From the NCBI RefSeq assembly GCF_001294455.1, contig NZ_LIKT01000006.1, positions 161,645-225,644 of the forward strand: a stretch of 64,000 nt of DNA, in the 5' to 3' direction. Source of the stretch: Phaeobacter sp. 11ANDIMAR09. GTDB lineage: Bacteria; Pseudomonadota; Alphaproteobacteria; Rhodobacterales; Rhodobacteraceae. Positions within the stretch are counted from its first letter, which is position 1. Each line of letters begins with the position of its first letter. A model generated the notes under the pieces. That model was not told the origin of the DNA, did no database searches, and was given only the letters and a program-made list of their open reading frames with translations. Positions 18,589 through 28,333 of the stretch are shown piece by piece. The position numbers and the translations under genes are program-made.

Positions 18589-19500
18589 TTAGCGCCCCTG
18601 GGCCCGGCTGAACAGGCGAGTTAGCGCGCCCCATTGGCTAATGCACAGCCCGGTCAGAATCAGCGCCATGGCCAGCAGCAGCGCGGCGGGCAGGGTTTCC
18701 CCCAGGAAGATCGCGCCCAGCACAACGGCCCAGACCGGGACTTGGTAATTGGTCAGTGTCATAAAGGTGGGCCCGGCCTCGCGCACCACGATCACCCGCA
18801 GCAGATTGGCAGCTGCCGTCGGGATCAGCCCCAGCACCGCAATCAGAGCCAGCGTCTGCCCGTCTGGCATCAGGGGAGGGCCCTCAATGGCCCAGGCTGT
18901 GGGTAGGATGATCACCGTGCCGATGAGCAACAAAAGGGCGGCCAGACCCAGGGGGTCTACTGGTGGCAGGCGGCGGGTCAGGATCGAGCTCATCGCATAG
19001 CAGCCCGCGGCTGACAGGCAGGCCAGGCGGCCAAGCAGTTCAAGTTCAGAGCTGCTGCTTTCAAAGGCCTTGCCGCCGATCAGAATGGCGACGCCGACAA
19101 AGCCGACCACAAAACCGATCACGCGGCGCAGGACCATTCGCTCGCCGGGGATGAACACATGCGCCAGGGGCAGCACCATGAGCGGGATCGCCGCCATGCT
19201 GAGGCCGGTGAACCCGGCAGAGACATGTTGTTGCCCCCAGTTGATCAGCATAAAGGGCAGGGCGGTGCTGAAGGTGCCGATGATCAGCACCGCAGGCCAG
19301 CTGCTTTGTCCTCTAAACAGGCGAAAGCCGCGCCAGCCCCAGATCACACCCAGCAACAGGGCGGCAAACCCAATGCGCCCAGCGGCTAGCCAAAAGGGGG
19401 TAATACCGGTGAGCGCCAGTTTGATCAGCGGAAAGGTTCCGCCCCAGACAAAGCCGAGCGTGGCGATCATCAGCCAGTATTTTCCCATCCGCTCTGGCAT
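18589..19500 (-). CDS. EamA/DMT-family inner-membrane transporter (copy 1)
   Basis: 303 aa from the ATG at 19500. About ten hydrophobic helices in two EamA repeats; the first begins IATLGFVWGGTFPLIKLAL and includes ALPFMLINWGQQHVSAGF, the second ends NYQVPVWAVVLGAIFLGETL. These are drug/metabolite exporters with mostly unknown substrates. It is a paralog of the next minus-strand gene (same order of segments, e.g. SAGFTGLSMAAIPLMVLPLAH against ASGFAGVCMAVVPLFVLPLAH). Convergent with folP with only 7 bp between the stop codons. Confidence 0.9.
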   Translation of the reverse strand: MPERMGKYWLMIATLGFVWGGTFPLIKLALTGITPFWLAAGRIGFAALLLGVIWGWRGFRLFRGQSSWPAVLIIGTFSTALPFMLINWGQQHVSAGFTGLSMAAIPLMVLPLAHVFIPGERMVLRRVIGFVVGFVGVAILIGGKAFESSSSELELLGRLACLSAAGCYAMSSILTRRLPPVDPLGLAALLLLIGTVIILPTAWAIEGPPLMPDGQTLALIAVLGLIPTAAANLLRVIVVREAGPTFMTLTNYQVPVWAVVLGAIFLGETLPAALLLAMALILTGLCISQWGALTRLFSRAQGR

Positions 19501-19609
19501 GATCTCTCCCCGCCCCACCGCTGTGCACAAGACGGCTTTGCGGTCTTGAGGTCAATTGCAATTGTTTCGGCCTGGGGCGATGTCTTGCCCTATGGCGGTG
19601 CTCCGGGTG

Positions 19610-20521
19610 TCAGGGGCGCTGGCGATGGGCGGGCGCCCGGCTGAGCAAGAGGCCCCCAAGGATCAGGATCAGCGCAGCAAAAAGCTGTGGGGGCAGGGTC
19701 TCATTCAGCAGCAGTGCGCCAAAGAACACCGACCAGACAGGGACCTGATAGTTCACGGTCGACAAAAAGCTGGGGCCTGCGCTGCGTGCCACCTGCACCA
19801 ACAAGACCTGCGCCAGGGCAGTGGGCACCAGGCCAAGATAAAGCACCGCAAGCAGGGATTGCCCCTGTGGCAGGCTGGGCAGGCCTTCCTGCCACAGCGC
19901 CATGGGCACAATCATCACGGCACCACAGCTGAGCGCCGCCGCTGAGAGCGAAAGCAGATTCACGCTGGGGCAAAGCCGGGTGATGATGGAGCCGATGGCA
20001 TAGCAGAGTGCCGCCGCCAGACAGGCCAGCCGCGCCAGCGATTCAAAATCACTGCCCGCAGAGGCAAAGGCCTTGAAGCCGATCAGGGTCAGCACGCCGC
20101 TGAACCCAATGGCAAAGCCCAAGGCGCGGTTCAGGGTCATCCGCTCGCCAGGCACCAGGACATGGGCCAGTGGCAGCACAAAGAGCGGCACCACAGCCAT
20201 GCAGACCCCGGCAAAGCCACTGGCGACATAGGTCTGTCCCCAGCTGAGCAGGGTAAAGGGCAGGGCATTGGTGAAAAATCCCATGCCAAGCGCACAAAGC
20301 CAGATCACTCTGCCCTGACCGTTGTGCAGTGAAGGCAGGCCAATGCGCATCACCGAGATGATTGCCAGCAGAGACGCAGCCCCCAGGGAGATCCGCACGG
20401 CGGCAATTGTCACCGGCCCCAGCCCTTGGAGCGCGAGGGTAACCGCCATAAAGGAGGACCCCCAGATCAGGCCGAGGATGATCAGTTTGATCCAGTTGGC
20501 GGTGCCAGGAGATGTGGACAT
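19610..20521 (-). CDS. EamA/DMT-family inner-membrane transporter (copy 2)
   Basis: 303 aa from the ATG at 20521; upstream in-frame starts would add a charged, non-conserved leader. Same ten-helix, two-repeat layout as the neighbour: LGLIWGSSFMAVTLALQGLG at the start, TNALPFTLLSWGQTYVASGF in repeat one and NYQVPVWSVFFGALLLNETL in repeat two. It lies 109 bp upstream of copy 1 on the same strand, so the pair may be co-transcribed and has probably arisen by tandem duplication. Substrate unknown. Confidence 0.9.
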   Translation of the reverse strand: MSTSPGTANWIKLIILGLIWGSSFMAVTLALQGLGPVTIAAVRISLGAASLLAIISVMRIGLPSLHNGQGRVIWLCALGMGFFTNALPFTLLSWGQTYVASGFAGVCMAVVPLFVLPLAHVLVPGERMTLNRALGFAIGFSGVLTLIGFKAFASAGSDFESLARLACLAAALCYAIGSIITRLCPSVNLLSLSAAALSCGAVMIVPMALWQEGLPSLPQGQSLLAVLYLGLVPTALAQVLLVQVARSAGPSFLSTVNYQVPVWSVFFGALLLNETLPPQLFAALILILGGLLLSRAPAHRQRP

Positions 20522-20674
20522 GGTTGATCTCATTTGCGCGAAACGATCCAGCCCTACGCGCAGTGGCAGGGCTTGGCAAGGGAGCAACCGGGGTGACGAA
20601 CGATTGGGGTGAATTTTTTGCAAGATGATGCTATCATAGGTTGATTTTCAGATCACCATATTGGGAGGAAATGA

Positions 20675-21301
20675 ATGCGTATTACAGTTTTTGCGACGAC
20701 ATTCTTGATGGCGACCCAGTTCAGCCCGGCCTTTTCACAACCGGTTTCTGAGGAGGAATTTGAGCTGGAGGCGCCGCAGCAACGGTCCTCGACCGGCTCT
20801 GGGGTGCGCGCCGCTCTTGAGGAGGATGGTTGGGAGGTCGATTTTGGACGCGAGCTCAGCCGTGAAGAAGTGATGGCATTGGAAAGAGCCAAAAGTGAGG
20901 TCTTCGCCTGTTTGGCGTCGGGGGGCGGGGTCACCTGCAGCGAACAGGCAGGGAATTGGGTGCAGGCCTTTGTGCCACAGGAACAGGAGGTTTGGAGTGC
21001 AGAAGGGTTGGTACTGAATGAGCGTATGACCCTGCCGACTGAAACATTTGGTATGGCGCTGAGAGAGGCAGCCTTGGGCAGGCAGACCTTTGTTGCAGAG
21101 GGTGTGGAAATCGATATCGGTTTCGCTGAGATCTCAAATTTCCAGAAATTCGAAGTTCGCGTCCCTACTCTGGTCAAAGAGCCCTGCGGGCCCAGCCTGT
21201 TCAAGATGCAGTGTTCCGTCATTGAGGAGCGGGTGGAGCAAAAATACCTACCGCTTGAGGATACCTACCAACCCTACGTCCGTACGCGTCCGGTGGAGTG
21301 A
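20675..21301 (+). CDS. Secreted protein of unknown function
   Basis: 208 aa. Signal peptide at residues 1-21 (MRITVFATTFLMATQFSPAF, cut before SQPVS). The mature chain is acidic, with a Glu-rich start (EEEFELEAPQQ) and cysteines in VFACLASGGGVTCSEQ and EPCGPSLFKMQCSV that could form two disulfides in the periplasm. A GGGAGGAA ribosome-binding site precedes the ATG. The next gene begins 8 bp after the stop, so the two are probably one operon. I do not recognise the family. Confidence 0.7.
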   Translation: MRITVFATTFLMATQFSPAFSQPVSEEEFELEAPQQRSSTGSGVRAALEEDGWEVDFGRELSREEVMALERAKSEVFACLASGGGVTCSEQAGNWVQAFVPQEQEVWSAEGLVLNERMTLPTETFGMALREAALGRQTFVAEGVEIDIGFAEISNFQKFEVRVPTLVKEPCGPSLFKMQCSVIEERVEQKYLPLEDTYQPYVRTRPVE

Positions 21302-21308
21302 GAATACC

Positions 21309-22547
21309 ATGGCTATAGAAACATCTGATCTAATTGCTCAAATCAAGGAAAAGGATGCGGTCAAGGAGACGCTGGTAGAGGCGCTGCGAAATCATGCAGA
21401 GTTCAAAAAGATGCTGCCAGAGCTTTGCGAAAACGATCTGGCAGGGATCATGCGCAACTCGGAGCATGTGCGTAAAACCCTTGTCGATGAACTCAAGGGA
21501 GATGAGGCTTTTTCGGAAAGCATCGTTAGCCTGATACAGGCAGAACAGCAACGCCAGCAAGAGGCACGCCCCAAGCTGCTCAGTCTAGAGTATTGGAAGC
21601 AATCCACCATTTGGGGGCCTGTTCTGGGGTTTGTGGTGTTTGCGGCTGCTCTGTTTGGGCTGTCGCTTAACGACTTTCTTCACCCGCGGGCTTGGGCGCA
21701 TGAACTGTTGGATACCGATCAAAGGGTGGTCAATGTGGTGAAGGGGGCACCTAATTCTGAGACTGCCCAGGTCTTTGCGACTGAGCTGGAAGCAAAACTG
21801 GCTGGCCTGATCGGCTCTGACAAGGACGAGAACCCGGTCCGTGACAGTATTCGTGGCGTGATTGAGGCGCGGCCAGTTGTGATTTCGCATGACTGGCAGC
21901 CTTTCGACGTCTTTCCTGCCCAGCCGGCCTTTTCCTCCCAATGTCAAAATGAGCTTCGCCAAATTGAGCAGGAGTTGCAATTTGTAGAAACCAATAAGTT
22001 GATCCCGGCAAGTGAGAAGCAGTCGGTCTTGATCAGTGGTGGCTTGTGGGAGCAGTCGCCTGACAAGGATGTAATCGAAAGAGACATCAATGCGGCGCGT
22101 TTTTCGATGCTAGAACTGACTGGAAAGCAGCAGGAAAAAATGATGAGCTGCTATTCTCAGATGCCCGATCCCAGACTGATCTTCAGCTTCTATGCCGAGC
22201 CGGGCCAGGACACTGTGGAAGCCCGGTTTCGGATCCTTGAACTGACAAAGGCCGAAGATCTACGTGTCATGACCCCCTCCGACAAGGTCGCCTTTTCTGC
22301 CACCATTAGCTCTTTGTCACAGGATCATGAGGACCCGAACCTTTCAAAACCGATCCCGCTGAAAGTCACGGGCGATGGGGTTCTTGCGGCCAGTATCAAT
22401 CTCCAGTCCGATGAGGCTGGTGGTTCAAGGATGGATCGAATCCACAAAATTGTCATTGCATTGGACCGCAGCGAAATTCGCCCCGACACATTGAATTTTG
22501 TCGTCGGTGCGGTGTTTTTTGTGAACAAGCAAACAGACAACGGATAG
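21309..22547 (+). CDS. Single-pass membrane protein of unknown function
   Basis: 412 aa from the ATG at 21309. Residues 1-95 are charged and probably helical with repeated short blocks (KEKDAVKETLVEALRNHAEF, then ENDLAGIMRN and RKTLVDELKGDEAF). One membrane helix follows at ~104-124 (WGPVLGFVVFAAALFGLSL), then a ~285-aa C-terminal domain likely in the periplasm with Cys in SSQCQNEL and MMSCYSQMPDP. It is coupled by an 8-bp gap to the secreted protein upstream and closed by a strong terminator. No known family recognised; a paired envelope function is an inference. Confidence 0.7.
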   Translation: MAIETSDLIAQIKEKDAVKETLVEALRNHAEFKKMLPELCENDLAGIMRNSEHVRKTLVDELKGDEAFSESIVSLIQAEQQRQQEARPKLLSLEYWKQSTIWGPVLGFVVFAAALFGLSLNDFLHPRAWAHELLDTDQRVVNVVKGAPNSETAQVFATELEAKLAGLIGSDKDENPVRDSIRGVIEARPVVISHDWQPFDVFPAQPAFSSQCQNELRQIEQELQFVETNKLIPASEKQSVLISGGLWEQSPDKDVIERDINAARFSMLELTGKQQEKMMSCYSQMPDPRLIFSFYAEPGQDTVEARFRILELTKAEDLRVMTPSDKVAFSATISSLSQDHEDPNLSKPIPLKVTGDGVLAASINLQSDEAGGSRMDRIHKIVIALDRSEIRPDTLNFVVGAVFFVNKQTDNG

Positions 22548-22555
22548 CAAAGCAA

Positions 22556-22580
22556 AAGGGCGCCATCTTCTGGCGCCCTT
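22556..22580. terminator. Bidirectional intrinsic terminator
   Basis: 10-bp stem AAGGGCGCCA / TGGCGCCCTT with a 5-base loop, flanked by A's on one side and TCTTT on the other. It separates the membrane-protein gene (plus) from convergent ilvC (minus). Confidence 0.8.
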
Positions 22581-22612
22581 CTTTAACCGTAGTGTACTGA
22601 ACCGTTCAGCGC

Positions 22613-23716
<1,104 letters not shown>

Positions 23717-23750
23717 TCAACATTTTTGTAGTAGTCATTCGTGATATTGT

Positions 23751-23768
23751 TGATTTATGATGAAATCA
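23751..23768. promoter_or_regulatory. Inverted repeat overlapping the Lrp start codon (possible operator)
   Basis: Perfect 6-bp arms TGATTT / AAATCA with a 6-bp spacer ending at the A of the ATG of the lrp-like gene, in an AT-rich divergent region shared with ilvC. The size and AT-rich centre fit an Lrp-family site, so autoregulation is plausible; this is inference from position only. Confidence 0.35.
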
Positions 23769-24223
23769 TGCTTGATGATCTGGATCGGCGCATATTGCGC
23801 CACATGCAAAGCGACCCGGAACAATCGATTCCGGATCTGGCTGAACGCCTCGGCCTGACACCCTCGCGCCTGTCGCGGCGGCTGGACAAGCTGCGCGAGG
23901 CGGGCATTCTGCTGGGCAGTCGGGCGATGATTGACTGGCGCGCCCTTGGCTATAGCGTCGAGGTCTCGCTGCGGGTCACGCTGGACAAGACCAATCCGCG
24001 TGCATTTGATGAATTCATCACCCAGGCCCGGGAGATCCCAGAGGTGCTGGAGATCCAGACATTTCTTGGCCAGGTAGATGTGCGTCTTTCGGTGATTGCC
24101 CGCGACATGGGCCACTACCAAATGATCTACCGCAGCGCCATTCTCACCCTGCCGCATATCGCCGATATTGAGGCCCTGATGCATGTAGCCCGGATCAAAA
24201 GCAACGAAAGCCTGCCACTATGA
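23768..24223 (+). CDS. Lrp/AsnC-family transcriptional regulator (copy 1)
   Basis: 151 aa from the ATG at 23768 (a GTG at 23741 is also open). N-terminal HTH: LDDLDRRILRHMQ followed by LAERLGLTPSRLSRRLDKLR; C-terminal RAM ligand-binding/oligomerisation domain with the VLEIQTFLGQVDVRLSV segment. These dimers assemble into octamers and bind an amino acid or related effector. Divergent from ilvC. Its TGA overlaps the ATG of the following unknown gene (ATGA), so it opens a three-gene operon with a second Lrp. Confidence 0.92.
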   Translation: MLDDLDRRILRHMQSDPEQSIPDLAERLGLTPSRLSRRLDKLREAGILLGSRAMIDWRALGYSVEVSLRVTLDKTNPRAFDEFITQAREIPEVLEIQTFLGQVDVRLSVIARDMGHYQMIYRSAILTLPHIADIEALMHVARIKSNESLPL

Positions 24224-24795
24224 GTGATTTGAACTTCGGAAAAGATTGGGAAAGTAGATTCGGAGACGTTCCACCCTTAGGCTATTTGCTGCGTAGCAGA
24301 CGACCTGATCAGTGGACACGCTTTCATGCGCTTCCCGAGTCCAAACGTTCTGCAGAAACTCGGACCGAGCGCCGGATCATTTTGGATCGCGCAGCAGAAA
24401 TTGCTGAGTTTCTCTTCGGATCAAAAAAGGATGTATGGCTTGCGACGTGCAGTTTGACCTATGCTGGCGATCGTCGAGCCAAGCGGAAGCGCATAGTCGG
24501 CGTTGAGACGCCGCTTCCTTTTGTGTTTTCACGAGATGAAAGCTGCTTTTTCGGAGATCAGGTCCAGGTCGAAGTCTATGCGGACAGAACGATTTGGCGG
24601 CCCGGTCATCAAGATGCTCTGCTGACCAAGATCGCTGATGATAGAGAAAATGCGCTTTGGTTTGCCCCCTCCTCTGGCCGGGTCTTTGCCCCCTATGATG
24701 GCGGTTTCGACATTGTTGTTGAGAACAGTAATGTGGTCGCGCGAGCTGAAGAAAAGTACAGCGCTTGGATGTCGGATTTGGACAGCAAGCTATGA
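24220..24795 (+). CDS. Unknown protein between two Lrp genes (possible DUF3885-like)
   Basis: 191 aa soluble protein. The segment VFAPYDGGFDIVVEN near residues 155-170 resembles the YD-x-G-x-D-I motif I associate with DUF3885, and TRTERRIILDRAAEIAEFLF looks like the corresponding N-terminal helix; this assignment is tentative. No membrane segment. It overlaps both neighbours by ATGA (24220-24223 and 24792-24795), so translation is coupled to the two regulators. A role tied to the regulators is possible but cannot be read from the sequence. Confidence 0.7.
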   Translation: MSDLNFGKDWESRFGDVPPLGYLLRSRRPDQWTRFHALPESKRSAETRTERRIILDRAAEIAEFLFGSKKDVWLATCSLTYAGDRRAKRKRIVGVETPLPFVFSRDESCFFGDQVQVEVYADRTIWRPGHQDALLTKIADDRENALWFAPSSGRVFAPYDGGFDIVVENSNVVARAEEKYSAWMSDLDSKL

Positions 24796-25268
24796 GTGAT
24801 CTGGATGAGATCGATTTTGCCCTGCTGCGGGCGCTAAGCCAGGACGCCAGCCAATCTGCCGGAGCGTTGGGGCGCGAACTGGGTCTCAGCCAACCTGCCA
24901 CCTGGCGGCGGATCAAACGCCTGCAGGACCTAAAGATCCTGGTTGGGCGGCAGCTGGATCTTGACCGCGAGAAACTGGGCTTTGGCGTCACCGTGTTTCT
25001 GGGCGTCAAACTCGGCACCAAGGGCCGCGTCAGCCTCGAGGATTTTGAACGCGCCGTGTCCGCCATTCCCGAAGTGCAGACGGTGGAACATGTACTGGGG
25101 CTCTATGACTATCGGCTGCGGGTCACTGCCCGCGATATTGCTGATTTTGAACGCGTGTTGCGTCGGCGGATCATGCTCCTGCCCGGTGTGGGATCGGTGG
25201 ATGCCAATGTTCTGCTCAGCGAAGAGCGCCGCCCAGGGCCGCTTGGGCCATTGGACAGGGCGGGCTAA
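24792..25268 (+). CDS. Lrp/AsnC-family transcriptional regulator (copy 2)
   Basis: 158 aa from the ATG at 24792. HTH LGRELGLSQPATWRRIKRLQ after LDEIDFALLRALSQD; RAM domain with VQTVEHVLGLYDYRLRV and a final DANVLLSEERRPGP. It differs clearly from copy 1, so this is not a recent duplication. Start overlaps the stop of the unknown gene (ATGA). A class V aminotransferase gene follows after 156 bp and may be its target. Confidence 0.92.
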   Translation: MSDLDEIDFALLRALSQDASQSAGALGRELGLSQPATWRRIKRLQDLKILVGRQLDLDREKLGFGVTVFLGVKLGTKGRVSLEDFERAVSAIPEVQTVEHVLGLYDYRLRVTARDIADFERVLRRRIMLLPGVGSVDANVLLSEERRPGPLGPLDRAG

Positions 25269-25424
25269 TCTAGGGCCGTAGCCTATGGGCTCCGAAACAC
25301 TGCTGATCGGATCATTCCTCGCGATTTTTAGACAGTCTTGTTGCTGGAAGCGGGCTAACCCCGCGGCGCTGACCGATATAGGCTGGGCCCAGATAGCAGC
25401 GTGCACAGATTTAGGGAGAGTTAG

Positions 25425-26549
25425 ATGGCACTATTGGACAGCGTAGACTCGCAGGGGCTGGATGAATTCTCGGTGGTTTTCACCGACCGCTCGCTCAACC
25501 ATATGTCCAAGGCCTTTCAGCAGGTGATGCTCGACATCAATGCGATGTTGAAAGAGGTCTATCGGGCTCAGGCTGTGGCGCTGGTCCCCGGTGGCGGCAC
25601 CTATGCGATGGAGGCCGTGGCCCGGCAATTTGCCAAGGGGCAGGATGTACTGGTGGTGCGCAACGGCTGGTTCTCCTACCGTTGGAGTCAAATCATCGAG
25701 GCCGGTGGGCTGACCGCCTCAACTACGGTGATGAAGGCCCGCCAAAGCGGCAATGCGGCGCAGTCGCCCTTTGCGCCTGCCCCGATCGAAGAGGTCACCG
25801 AGGCCATCCGCGCGCAAAAGCCGGGCGTCGTCTTTGCGCCACATGTGGAAACAGCCGCCGGGGTGATCCTGCCCGATGACTATGTCACCGCCATGGCTGC
25901 CGCCGCCCATGAGGTTGGCGCACTGATGGTGCTGGATTGCATCGCCTCGGGTTGTGCCTGGGTGGATATGCAGGCCTGTGGCGTGGATGTGCTGATTTCG
26001 GCGCCCCAGAAGGGCTGGAGCGCCTCTCCCAGCGCAGGGCTGGTGATGTTCTCGGACAAGGCACTGGAGCGGCTTGAGGAAACCACCTCTGATAGTTTTG
26101 CCCTCAACCTCAAACAATGGCGTGCCATCATGCAGGCCTACGAGGACGGCGGCCATGCCTATCACGCCACCATGCCCACGGATGCGCTGCGCGCCTTTCG
26201 CGATACCATGCTGGAAACCAAAGACTACGGGTTTGAGAAACTGCGCGATGCGCAATGGGCGCTTGGGAATGGGGTGCGGGCCTTGCTGAAGGAGAAAGGC
26301 GTGACCTCGGTCGCGGCCGATGGCTTTGGCGCGCCGGGTGTTGTGGTGAGCTATACCAGTAACCCAGAGATCCAGACCGGCAAGAAATTCGCCGCCCTAG
26401 GCCTGCAGATCGCCGCCGGTGTGCCGCTGCAATGCGACGAGCCTGCCGAATTCCGAACCTTCCGCCTGGGTCTTTTTGGCCTCGACAAACTCTATGACGT
26501 CGAAGCGACGCTGCAGCGTTTGAGCAGCGTCCTAGATAAAGCGCTCTAG
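25425..26549 (+). CDS. Class V aminotransferase (alanine--glyoxylate / serine--pyruvate type)
   Basis: 374 aa, PLP-dependent fold type I. The substrate/cofactor parts visible are VALVPGGGTYAMEAVARQF, the Asp of MVLDCIASGCAW and the PLP-Lys in ISAPQKGWSASPSAGLV. The family exchanges amino groups between alanine, serine or aspartate and glyoxylate or pyruvate; the precise donor is unknown. GGGAGAG precedes the ATG. It follows the Lrp operon on the same strand, compatible with amino-acid-responsive control. Convergent with the UbiH-type gene across a shared terminator. Confidence 0.88.
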   Translation: MALLDSVDSQGLDEFSVVFTDRSLNHMSKAFQQVMLDINAMLKEVYRAQAVALVPGGGTYAMEAVARQFAKGQDVLVVRNGWFSYRWSQIIEAGGLTASTTVMKARQSGNAAQSPFAPAPIEEVTEAIRAQKPGVVFAPHVETAAGVILPDDYVTAMAAAAHEVGALMVLDCIASGCAWVDMQACGVDVLISAPQKGWSASPSAGLVMFSDKALERLEETTSDSFALNLKQWRAIMQAYEDGGHAYHATMPTDALRAFRDTMLETKDYGFEKLRDAQWALGNGVRALLKEKGVTSVAADGFGAPGVVVSYTSNPEIQTGKKFAALGLQIAAGVPLQCDEPAEFRTFRLGLFGLDKLYDVEATLQRLSSVLDKAL

Positions 26550-26585
26550 GGCATCATCTTTCCAAAAATATTCCCGCCGGAGGCC

Positions 26586-26610
26586 CCAGCTTTCCCGGCG
26601 GGAAAGCTGG
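26586..26610. terminator. Hairpin between convergent genes
   Basis: 11-bp stem CCAGCTTTCCC / GGGAAAGCTGG with a GGC loop in the 103-bp gap between the aminotransferase and the convergent hydroxylase gene. An overlapping alternative stem with TTCCCGCCGG just upstream is also possible. T-tracts are weak, so termination may be factor-assisted. Confidence 0.55.
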
Positions 26611-26652
26611 TTTCCTGAACTTTATCTCGAGGGAAATGAAGGGGGGCTCGGT

Positions 26653-27849
26653 TTACTTAACCCCTAGTCCCATCTGCATCAGAGTGCGGCGCACCGGGGC
26701 GAGGGAGTAGAGCGCATTGAGACCCATTGCCCGCAGATCCCGCAGGGGGCGGGCCTCAATCATTGAGCTTCGGTTGAGCAAATCAATGCCTTTCACGCGC
26801 AGCAGGATCTCATTGTGCCGGGCTTTGTGATAGGCGCTGAGCATCTGCGCATCTCCCAGCCCCTCGGGGCGGGCCTCGGCCAGTTCCAGCAGCACCCGCA
26901 GATCGCCCAAAGACATATTCAGCCCCTGCGCTCCGATCGGGGGCACCACATGGGCAGCCTCGGCCATCAGGGCCAGACGCTGGCCGTCCATCCGTTCTGC
27001 AGATTGGCTGATGATCGGCCAGATGCTGCGGCGGGACGCCAGGGTGAGATCGCCAAATAGCCCACAGCTGCGTCGGGTCATTTCGGCCTCAAAGGCGGTG
27101 ACTTCCATTTTCTGCAACGCATCGGCACGCGGTCCCCGTTCCATCCAGACCAGGGCCGAGGAGGGCTTGCCCTGATAATCCGGCAGCGGCACCAGTGTAA
27201 ATGGCCCGCCCGAGCGATGGATCTCGGTCGAGACATTGTCATGCGGCACGGGGTGAGTCACCGCAAAGGCCAGGGCTTTTTGCCCGTAACGGGTGGTTTT
27301 TACCCCAATGCCTGCGGCCTGGCGCATGGGCGAGTCTCGGCCATCACAGGCGACAACCAGCTTGGCCTGGATCTGCGCGCCATCACTCAGGGTGACGCGG
27401 GCTGCAGTGGTGCGGGTAAACAGCGATTTGGTGCCAATGCCGGGGCGAAACTCCACATTCGGCAGGGACTCGATCCGGGCCAGGATCTCGCGCCGCAGCA
27501 ACCAATTGGGCAGGTTCCAGCCAAAGGGTTTGTCGGAAATGTCAGCGGCATTGAAATCTTTGACCACCCGCGGCTCTGGCTGTTCTCCGCCAGCATCGAC
27601 GATGCGCATGATCTGCAACGGCGCAGCGTGATCGGACAGGCGATCCCACAGACCAAAGCGCGCCAGCAGCGCCTGGGCGGGCTGCAAAAAGGCGGTGGTG
27701 CGCAGGTCAGAGCCATCGGCATCGCGCAGGGTTACTGGCGGCGTTGGATCGACACAGATCACCTTGAACCCAGCCGCGCCAAAGGTGGCCGCTGCCGTCA
27801 ATCCGGCGACGCCGCCACCGGAAACCAGAATATCACATGTCTCAGCCAT
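26653..27849 (-). CDS. UbiH/UbiF-family FAD-dependent hydroxylase
   Basis: 398 aa from the ATG at 27849 (MAETCDILVSGGG). FAD-binding DILVSGGGVAGLTAA at the N terminus, the VACDGRDSPMRQAAG (DG motif) in the middle and MAEAAHVVPPIGAQGLNMS (GD-like motif) toward the end. The last motif with GAQGLN is characteristic of the ubiquinone-hydroxylase branch of class A flavoprotein monooxygenases, so a role in ubiquinone ring hydroxylation at the membrane is likely. The exact position on the ring (UbiH, UbiF, UbiL or UbiM) cannot be assigned by eye. Confidence 0.88.
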   Translation of the reverse strand: MAETCDILVSGGGVAGLTAAATFGAAGFKVICVDPTPPVTLRDADGSDLRTTAFLQPAQALLARFGLWDRLSDHAAPLQIMRIVDAGGEQPEPRVVKDFNAADISDKPFGWNLPNWLLRREILARIESLPNVEFRPGIGTKSLFTRTTAARVTLSDGAQIQAKLVVACDGRDSPMRQAAGIGVKTTRYGQKALAFAVTHPVPHDNVSTEIHRSGGPFTLVPLPDYQGKPSSALVWMERGPRADALQKMEVTAFEAEMTRRSCGLFGDLTLASRRSIWPIISQSAERMDGQRLALMAEAAHVVPPIGAQGLNMSLGDLRVLLELAEARPEGLGDAQMLSAYHKARHNEILLRVKGIDLLNRSSMIEARPLRDLRAMGLNALYSLAPVRRTLMQMGLGVK

Positions 27850-27948
27850 TGCCCTGCCTTTCCTGCTATCCCTTCCAGATAGGCCCGGCGACGGGGCAAT
27901 GACAAGCGGCATCTCCCCGCAGGCTGGGCGATGAGCCAAAGCTGGCCG

Positions 27949-28200
27949 TTAGCCCCGCGAAATGGCAATGAGCAGGATGAACATCACCGGCACCAGTGCC
28001 ACAGCGGGAAGGTAGAGGCCGGGGATGCCAAACAGCAGAATGGAGCTGCCCCAGAGGCAGATCAGAATGGCCAGTGCATAGATGAAATTTTCTTCATCGC
28101 CGTAGGCCACCTCTTTAGAAATCCGCCCCAGCAGGGGAACAGCAAAGAGAAAGCGTTGCCAGAGAGGCAGGCGGTCGGGGAGGGTATAGGCAAGAGCCAT
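27949..28200 (-). CDS. Small inner-membrane protein, unknown function
   Basis: 83 aa with two hydrophobic segments in the second half (FIYALAILICLWGSSILLFG and YLPAVALVPVMFILLIAI) after a basic N-terminal part (LPLWQRFLFAVPLLGRISK). ATG at 28200. It lies 99 bp upstream of the UbiH-type gene on the same strand, separated by a presumably transcribed gap. No family recognised. Confidence 0.65.
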   Translation of the reverse strand: MALAYTLPDRLPLWQRFLFAVPLLGRISKEVAYGDEENFIYALAILICLWGSSILLFGIPGLYLPAVALVPVMFILLIAISRG

Positions 28201-28333
28201 GCGCGCGATCCTGATGTGGTTTTGGTCGGGCGATATATAGGGCTGTAAAGATGAGTTTTTGAGGCCTGCTTCCCTGCAAACTCACAGCCTTCCCTGTGGC
28301 AGAATGTCCCCCAGCGACGTTCGGGCCTATGTC

